From Candidatus Saccharimonadota bacterium (GTDB taxonomy: Bacteria; Patescibacteriota; Saccharimonadia; Saccharimonadales; Saccharimonadaceae), in contig CAJPSU010000046.1 of the NCBI GenBank assembly GCA_905373345.1, positions 1-5,862 of the forward strand: 5,862 nucleotides of DNA, written 5' to 3'. Shown piece by piece: positions 1-4,684 of the stretch. Numbering within the stretch: position 1 is the first letter of the stretch; the number at the start of each line of letters is the position of its first letter. The position numbers were made by a program, and so were the translations under genes. Under the pieces are notes generated by a model. The model made no database searches and was not told the origin of the DNA. It saw nothing but the letters and a program-made list of their open reading frames with translations.

Positions 1-1
1 T

Positions 2-64
2 CCTATGGCTCTTCAAGTTGGCTATGGGGAGTTGCTTTTTGAGTGGGAATTCAAGCCCATATAA
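2..64 (+). CDS. possible C-terminal end of an upstream gene (partial)
   Basis: The second reading frame is open from the left edge to a TAA at 62-64 and would encode a tail ending in LLFEWEFKPI. The stop lies directly before the TTGACT at 65, a natural place for a gene to end. All three forward frames are open over most of this short stretch: the first stops at 40-42 and the third at 66-68. Frame alone therefore does not prove coding, and no family can be named. In related loci another secretion-system gene would be expected here, but that is a guess. Confidence 0.3.
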   Translation, partial: PMALQVGYGELLFEWEFKPI

Positions 65-93
65 TTGACTTTTTAGCATAAAAGTGTTAACAT
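65..93 (+). promoter_or_regulatory. promoter of the VirB6-like gene, with ACTTTT/AAAAGT dyad
   Basis: TTGACT (65-70) matches five of six bases of the -35 consensus. It is followed after 17 bp by TAACAT (88-93), which fits the TAnnnT -10 pattern. The spacer holds a dyad, ACTTTT (68-73) and AAAAGT (80-85), separated by 6 bp. The same TTGACTTTT...AAAAGTG arrangement recurs upstream of the lipoprotein gene at 3482, also with a 17-bp -35/-10 spacing, which supports function. Transcription would start near 100, leaving only about 3 nt of leader. A second candidate -10, a perfect TATAAT at 60-65, has no well-spaced -35 but would give a ~30-nt leader containing the Shine-Dalgarno sequence. Confidence 0.55.
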
Positions 94-100
94 AAAGGAG
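94..100 (+). promoter_or_regulatory. Shine-Dalgarno AAAGGAG, unusually close to the ATG
   Basis: AAAGGAG ends only 2 nt before the ATG at 103, much shorter than the usual 5-10 nt. A TTG codon at 112-114 (residue 4) lies 11 nt downstream, the same distance as between the GGGAGGAG and ATG of the next gene. Either the start is the TTG, or the ATG is read from a near-leaderless transcript, or the site works despite the poor spacing. Confidence 0.5.
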
Positions 101-102
101 TT

Positions 103-3100
103 ATGTGGGATTTGTGGAGACATATCACGCGAGGGCACATATCCTGGCGTCGTTTTTCGTTATTAGCCACATCCGTAATGATGGCTATATTTGTCGTTAC
201 CGCCACATTTTCTCAAATCGCCTACGCCGCCGATGCAACGCGCGATAAAGACGGCAACGCGCTGTCGTACGAGGGCAACAATTATTCGCGCATCAATAAA
301 GAGTCGTTTACCTCAGACGAGAAGACGAAAGGGCTGCCAATCGCAAGCTCAGGAGACTTTGACGGCTACCAGTTCATTGACTCGCAAAACACGTTGCATC
401 TCATTCTCACCGATGGCGACGCAACGAAAGCAACTTCCGGAAAAGCCGTTACCTACACGCTCAAAAATGGCGTATATGATCCCACCTCGCAATCCGAAAT
501 CAAAAACGTTTCAATCGAAACAGGCGAGGTCAATAACACTGGAACCTGCAAATTGCTTCAGGTCGGCTGGTTTGTCTGTCCCGTGATGACCTTTTTGGCA
601 GACTTCATGGACAAGATTATGGATATCTTGCGCAACTTTTTGACCGTGCGCGCCCTGAGTACTAATACACACGACAATCCCGTGTACGAGATCTGGGAAA
701 AAGTGCGCGACCTCGCTAACATCTGTTTTATTATCGCATTTTTGATCATCGTATATTCTCAAGTGACAAATTTCGGTATCAGCAGCTACGGCCTCAAGGT
801 TATGCTGCCGCGCCTAATTGTTGCCGCGATTCTCGTCAACGCATCGTACTGGATTGCCGGCTTAGCGATTGACATATCAAACCTCCTCGGTACAAGTGTA
901 CAAGATATGTTCACCGCCGTACGAAAAAGTTTATCCGGCTACGACAAAATGGGGACGGATCTCGGCTGGAGTAAGCTGACAGGAGTAGCTCTCACCGGCG
1001 GAGGTATTCTCGGCGCGACAATTGCTGCAAATGGCGGCGTCAGCGCGTCGCTTACGCTGCTCGTTCCGGCGCTCGTCGGCGCGCTGCTAGCAGCAACGGT
1101 TGCGGTTATTATTCTTGCGGCGCGGCAAGCGCTTATCACGCTTAGTATCCTGATCGCGCCATTAGCATTTGTCGCATACATCTTGCCGAGCACGAACAAG
1201 TACTTCGACAAATGGAAAGATTTATTCTTGACAATGCTTTTGATGTTTCCGCTTGTATCGTTCGTATTCGGCGCCGCCCAGCTCGCCGGCTATGCTATCG
1301 TCGTAAACGCCGGCGACTCGCCAATTCAAATCATCATCGGTATGGCAGTACAAATAGCACCAATCGCTGTGACGCCATTCCTGATCCGTATTAGCGGCAA
1401 CTTGCTCGGCAAGATCGCCGGCATCGTAAACGACCCAAGCCGCGGGCTCGTCGACCGCACGCGCAACTGGGCGCAAGACCGCGCCAAATATCAGGCCGCC
1501 AAAAACCGCGCCGGCGCACCGCTTATTGACAAAAAGAACGGCCGCTTAACTAACAACGCACTAACGCGCCGATCGGCAAAACTGAAAAAAGCCGCCGAGC
1601 GCACCGCGGATGGACTCAATCGCTTCCATACGAGTAAGACAAACCCGAACAGCCACATGAACAACGCGATTCGCCGCCGGCACCACAAAAAGGTACGCCA
1701 GCAAGCGCTAACTACTGCCTATGAATCAATGGCGAATAACAACGCTACCGATTGGGACAACAAACGCTTCGGCAGCAGCTCGGCGCGCAACATAGAAGGC
1801 AACGAAACGGCACGCAAGTCCGAAATTGATAACGCATTTTATAACACAGACCATGGTTTCTCGCTTGAGCGACGAACACGCTCAGCGGCAATACAAAAAA
1901 CTGAGATTGATAACAGATTTGATCGTGTCAATAAAGACATCATTGCGCGCCAGCAAACAGCCGAAATCGACAAGACAAACGTGCAAGCCGAATTCAATGC
2001 GACCCACATTGGGCGTCAGGTCGACAAAGCACGCCGAACCGCCGAACGCGCAAAACAAATTACAGAACAGGATCTGGAAACGAGCTGGCATGAGTTAAAT
2101 CTGCGCGATCCAGGAAACCAAGAGCAAGAAATGACGCTCCGCGTACGTACCGACGAAGCTGCCGCCAAGAAATCGCAAGTTGAAGCAATCTATAAGGACT
2201 TAAAGGCAAACGTCCAGGGACAAATCGTTGGGTCGCGCCTCAACGCGGCAGTTGAGTCGCAGCTCAAACAACGCGCCTTTGATGCTGCCCAGATCGTATC
2301 TGCCAGTGCTGGCCGCGAAGCTGAAGCGACACGCGTACTCAACGCCAAGATAAATACCGAACTACTTAGCAACGGTAAAGTGTACCAGAAGGATGCGGGC
2401 GGCAATATTGTTAATGACGCCAACGGCCAGCCGATCGTGCTCAGCCAGCGCAAGATAGACGGCAGTATTGATCTCCACACCTACGCAACCGGCGTTGGCT
2501 CAAATAACATGATGCTTGCACGCGCCCAAGCGCAGCATGCCAAAGACCAAGAAACTGAATCGGCTGCAGCATTCACGCTCATGAAGCATTTTGACCTCAG
2601 TTCAAACGACTATCATGCGCTTGCCACCACCAAAGATGCAACTGTTACGCGCACCAAGAACGGTAACACGATCACCTTTAACTTTAATGACGACGCCGTA
2701 AAAACCGCTGCTATCTCATGGATAGCAAAGAACGGATCGCGCGGGCAAAAACTTGATCTTTCGTTTAGCGGCGCAGATGGTGCGGCAAACAGTGGCTGGG
2801 CTGGATTTATCACACGCGAGCTCATGGCGAATGGCTTTGGCGCTCTAGAACCATGGGCGAATGATGTCACAATCGACCTAATGAGTCGCGGCTTGGTCAC
2901 TAAAGGCAGTGTTGATTTCCACTCATTCCGAGAAATCATGGAAGGACGGCTCAAGTCAGAAAAGTTAGCAGGATCAAGCGACGGCGGTATTGCGCATCTG
3001 CATAAGGTATTCCAAGATTACAGCCAGAATGGCAGCGATTGGCAAAACCTAGTTAACTCGTATCTGGATTACCTCCGCGACACTAAGGGCTACGATAACG

Positions 3101-3396
3101 CGCGCCTAATGGACGTTGAGCAAAACATCCGCGATATGTTCCGCGTACGTTACAGCGACTTAATTGAAGCTCACGACGAGATTGAGGCGAATGAGAACCT
3201 CAGCAAGCTTGCTAGCGGACAAGCGCTCAACCAGCTACGCCGCGGCGTCACCGAATACAACACAAGCACCCAAGGCAGGGCTGATGTCGAGCGCCGCCGC
3301 AAGCTGCGCGAGGCGCGTAAACACCTCCGCGACGGTACTGCCAGCGCTCAAGATAGGCTGCTCATACAAAAAGAAGACAACCTATACAAACTATAG
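103..3396 (+). CDS. VirB6/TrbL-like type IV secretion membrane protein with ~660-residue tail
   Basis: This 1097-residue protein probably forms the inner-membrane channel or scaffold of a type IV secretion/pilus-like system. Residues 1-42 form a signal or anchor: basic W15-R-R, hydrophobic 18-37, then an AYA|AD-type cleavage site after A42. Residues 43-148 are a soluble, probably exported domain with a Cys pair (C149, C159) next to the membrane. Hydrophobic segments lie near 206-226, 237-257, 292-309, 317-338, 343-361, 372-395 and 408-428. The stretch 341-383 (RQALITLSILIAPLAF, then LPSTNKYFDKW) matches the conserved TrbL/VirB6 pattern of Arg, Ala-Pro-Leu and a Trp after a short loop. The tail from ~437 is Arg/Lys-rich, has no Cys, carries degenerate helical repeats (572-697), and then a mixed region of ~300 residues that I do not recognise. 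Ordinary VirB6 is about 300 residues, so this is a large extension. ATG 103 is used here; TTG 112 is an alternative start. Family assignment is by motif and topology, not by search. Confidence 0.8.
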   Translation: MWDLWRHITRGHISWRRFSLLATSVMMAIFVVTATFSQIAYAADATRDKDGNALSYEGNNYSRINKESFTSDEKTKGLPIASSGDFDGYQFIDSQNTLHLILTDGDATKATSGKAVTYTLKNGVYDPTSQSEIKNVSIETGEVNNTGTCKLLQVGWFVCPVMTFLADFMDKIMDILRNFLTVRALSTNTHDNPVYEIWEKVRDLANICFIIAFLIIVYSQVTNFGISSYGLKVMLPRLIVAAILVNASYWIAGLAIDISNLLGTSVQDMFTAVRKSLSGYDKMGTDLGWSKLTGVALTGGGILGATIAANGGVSASLTLLVPALVGALLAATVAVIILAARQALITLSILIAPLAFVAYILPSTNKYFDKWKDLFLTMLLMFPLVSFVFGAAQLAGYAIVVNAGDSPIQIIIGMAVQIAPIAVTPFLIRISGNLLGKIAGIVNDPSRGLVDRTRNWAQDRAKYQAAKNRAGAPLIDKKNGRLTNNALTRRSAKLKKAAERTADGLNRFHTSKTNPNSHMNNAIRRRHHKKVRQQALTTAYESMANNNATDWDNKRFGSSSARNIEGNETARKSEIDNAFYNTDHGFSLERRTRSAAIQKTEIDNRFDRVNKDIIARQQTAEIDKTNVQAEFNATHIGRQVDKARRTAERAKQITEQDLETSWHELNLRDPGNQEQEMTLRVRTDEAAAKKSQVEAIYKDLKANVQGQIVGSRLNAAVESQLKQRAFDAAQIVSASAGREAEATRVLNAKINTELLSNGKVYQKDAGGNIVNDANGQPIVLSQRKIDGSIDLHTYATGVGSNNMMLARAQAQHAKDQETESAAAFTLMKHFDLSSNDYHALATTKDATVTRTKNGNTITFNFNDDAVKTAAISWIAKNGSRGQKLDLSFSGADGAANSGWAGFITRELMANGFGALEPWANDVTIDLMSRGLVTKGSVDFHSFREIMEGRLKSEKLAGSSDGGIAHLHKVFQDYSQNGSDWQNLVNSYLDYLRDTKGYDNARLMDVEQNIRDMFRVRYSDLIEAHDEIEANENLSKLASGQALNQLRRGVTEYNTSTQGRADVERRRKLREARKHLRDGTASAQDRLLIQKEDNLYKL
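1816..2193 (+). repeat. five degenerate K-[ST]-x-[IVL]-x-x-x-[FWY] repeats in the VirB6-like tail
   Basis: Within the tail the motif occurs as KSEIDNAF (572-579), KTEIDNRF (599-606), KTNVQAEF (624-631), EQDLETSW (655-662, most diverged) and KSQVEAIY (690-697). The aromatic residues are 27, 25, 31 and 35 residues apart. Sequence between them is Ala/Arg/Glu/Gln-rich and looks helical. The array suggests a tail built by repeat duplication and drift, possibly a coiled-coil or helical-bundle arm. The DNA is too diverged to see the repeats at base level. Confidence 0.6.
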
Positions 3397-3481
3397 CGCC
3401 TCTTGCGCGTAAAACCCGGCAGTTTATTTGTCTCTAAAGAAGAAGACTGAAAAATATAAGTATTGAGATGATACGAAAGTA
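3397..3481 (+). other. intergenic stretch without a clear terminator
   Basis: After the TAG of the VirB6-like gene there is only a 4-bp GCGC/GCGC hairpin (3396-3399 with 3405-3408) without a following T-run, and then AT-rich sequence. I see no reading frame and no classical intrinsic terminator, so read-through into the lipoprotein gene is possible. Confidence 0.4.
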
Positions 3482-3510
3482 TTGACTTTTGTAGAAAAGT
3501 GGTTTATAGA
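3482..3510 (+). promoter_or_regulatory. promoter of the lipoprotein gene, sharing the motif found at 65
   Basis: TTGACT (3482-3487), 17 bp, then TATAGA (3505-3510). The spacer holds ACTTTT (3485-3490) and AAAAGT (3495-3500) in inverted orientation, separated by 4 bp. The block TTGACTTTT-n4-AAAAGTG copies the element before the VirB6-like gene, which has n6. Transcription would begin near 3517, giving a ~67-nt leader. Other -10-like hexamers (TATAGT at 3511, TACAAT at 3534) lack well-placed -35 partners. Confidence 0.55.
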
Positions 3511-3555
3511 TATAGTTGTATCAGATTACGCGGTACAATTGTTATCATAAACCAC
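3499..3555 (+). repeat. long imperfect inverted repeat before the lipoprotein gene
   Basis: GTGGTTTAT (3499-3507) pairs perfectly with ATAAACCAC (3547-3555). Past one bulged A (3508), GATA (3509-3512) pairs with TATC (3543-3546). After a small internal loop, TTGTATC (3516-3522) pairs with GGTACAA (3532-3538), including one T-G pair, leaving a 9-base loop. The outer arm overlaps the predicted -10, so as DNA this could be an operator. As RNA, only the inner hairpin would be made from the predicted start near 3517. Confidence 0.5.
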
Positions 3556-3564
3556 TAATCTCAC

Positions 3565-3572
3565 GGGAGGAG
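3565..3572 (+). promoter_or_regulatory. Shine-Dalgarno GGGAGGAG for the lipoprotein gene
   Basis: This purine-rich block with strong complementarity to the 16S rRNA 3' end lies 11 nt before ATG 3584. It fixes the start upstream of the twin-arginine motif, which begins about 24 residues in. Confidence 0.7.
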
Positions 3573-3583
3573 ATTGAAGCTTT

Positions 3584-4615
3584 ATGAGGGATCGAGGCAA
3601 CCTGTTTGTTCCAAGGGCGGCAGAAGTAGCAGGATTAGAAGAAGGGCGGACGATATCACGGAGGAAGGCATTAGAAGGATTAGGGTTGGGCGCCATGAGC
3701 GCTTTTTTGTTATCCGCCTGCGGCTCTGAAAAAAGCCCCGTTCTTGATCCGACGGCAACGGTGCCCGAAGCGGACAACAACTCCAGCCCAAGCGCCAATG
3801 AAACTGAAGCACAAAACAAAATAAATTTACCAAAATTCGATGATACAAACTATTTCGAAAACGTGTTAACGTTAGAGCAGCAGAAAAAAGTCTACGCCTA
3901 CAACCGAATGTCCGCTCAGGAATTCTCTAAACTTAGTCTAGCAGAGCGCGGTATTATTGCCGATGTACTGTACAAAACATACATCAAAGATATTGAGAGT
4001 TATGTCCTAGGAGCCTCAGGCAAGGATACGCTCAACTACCCATGGGATCCTAAATTTGTTATTGATGAGTCAACTAATGACCCTCCAAAGCCAGTGTATG
4101 GCGTAGATTATAATTCCTTTCCGGTTCGAAATCTTTTACGAGAAGTGAGGTATCGTACATCCGCACAAATAACTATGGCCATGCTAATGAATCGCGATGC
4201 AAAAGATATAGCCTCAAAGGATATGGCAGAAAAACTTATTATAGCAACCTGCAGCGATCCATCAAGTAAAACATGCCAGAGCTACCTGCAGGAAATGAAA
4301 GAGCTTTCAGGCGAAGATAAAACTGACCAGAAAATATTCTATAAATATCTGCCCTATTCGTCTTACCATGGCGCAAGCAACCCTAGAGTAAGTAAGACAG
4401 GTGTTTACGAAATAATAGGAACGTTTGCATTTCGAGAGCAATGTCATACACAAGATTTGCCCGAGTTGTATCCAGCACTTGAATATGTATATCAATCGAC
4501 CACTATAGATCAAATAGACAAAAAAACAACAGACGGATGGTTTATAGCTTGCGATTACAATAAGGAAGGTATGGCTCTTGACTATCACCCGGAACCATGC
4601 AAATGGGGTGAATAG
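3584..4615 (+). CDS. lipoprotein with twin-arginine-type signal, function unknown
   Basis: This 343-residue protein is predicted to be anchored by lipid on the outer face of the cytoplasmic membrane. After a 24-residue N-terminal extension comes S25-R26-R27-K28-A29-L30, a hydrophobic stretch (29-45) and the lipobox L43-S44-A45-C46, so the mature protein would begin at C46. The layout resembles Tat-dependent lipoproteins, although K28-A-L is not the full SRRxFLK consensus and a Sec route is possible. Residues 49-80 are an Asp/Asn/Ser/Pro-rich linker. The remainder is a mixed-composition domain with five further Cys (contexts ATCSD, KTCQS, EQCHT, IACDY, EPCKW), so disulfides are possible. No enzyme motif or family is recognised. 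It has its own promoter-like sequence and Shine-Dalgarno 188 bp after the VirB6-like gene. The codon use includes more AGA/AGG/ATA than in gene 1. The start is supported by the Shine-Dalgarno sequence. Confidence 0.85.
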   Translation: MRDRGNLFVPRAAEVAGLEEGRTISRRKALEGLGLGAMSAFLLSACGSEKSPVLDPTATVPEADNNSSPSANETEAQNKINLPKFDDTNYFENVLTLEQQKKVYAYNRMSAQEFSKLSLAERGIIADVLYKTYIKDIESYVLGASGKDTLNYPWDPKFVIDESTNDPPKPVYGVDYNSFPVRNLLREVRYRTSAQITMAMLMNRDAKDIASKDMAEKLIIATCSDPSSKTCQSYLQEMKELSGEDKTDQKIFYKYLPYSSYHGASNPRVSKTGVYEIIGTFAFREQCHTQDLPELYPALEYVYQSTTIDQIDKKTTDGWFIACDYNKEGMALDYHPEPCKWGE

Positions 4616-4620
4616 ATGTC

Positions 4621-4667
4621 CTTGAATGATAAATACTAGCTCAAAACGCTAGTATTTATCATTCAAG
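4621..4667 (+). repeat. perfect 20-bp inverted repeat with 7-nt loop
   Basis: CTTGAATGATAAATACTAGC (4621-4640) is exactly inverted at 4648-4667 across the loop TCAAAAC. It begins 5 nt after the lipoprotein stop codon and ends 5 nt before the -10 of the next gene. There is no T-run after it on either strand, so it is not a textbook intrinsic terminator, though it would form a strong RNA stem at the end of the lipoprotein message. It also covers where a -35 box for the next gene should be, which makes a regulator-binding site equally plausible. Confidence 0.85.
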
Positions 4668-4672
4668 CCTGC

Positions 4673-4678
4673 TATATT
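4673..4678 (+). promoter_or_regulatory. -10 element TATATT for a leaderless transcript
   Basis: TATATT matches five of six consensus bases and ends 6 nt before ATG 4685, which places the expected transcription start on the A of the ATG. No Shine-Dalgarno sequence lies upstream. No -35-like hexamer is found at 15-19 bp spacing, because that region is the right arm of the palindrome. This is the classic layout of leaderless genes. Confidence 0.55.
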
Positions 4679-4684
4679 CATAGT

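Noticed and set aside
2613..2954. 113-codon open frame on the minus strand inside the VirB6-like gene
   Set aside because: Shadow of the GC-rich coding frame; no recognisable protein and no start signals.
3396..3408. GCGC-CTCTT-GCGC hairpin as terminator of the VirB6-like gene
   Set aside because: Only four base pairs and no T-run.
4616..4639. Mini reading frame ATG...TAG of seven codons directly after the lipoprotein stop
   Set aside because: It lies within the palindrome arm, has no ribosome site of its own and is too short to support.
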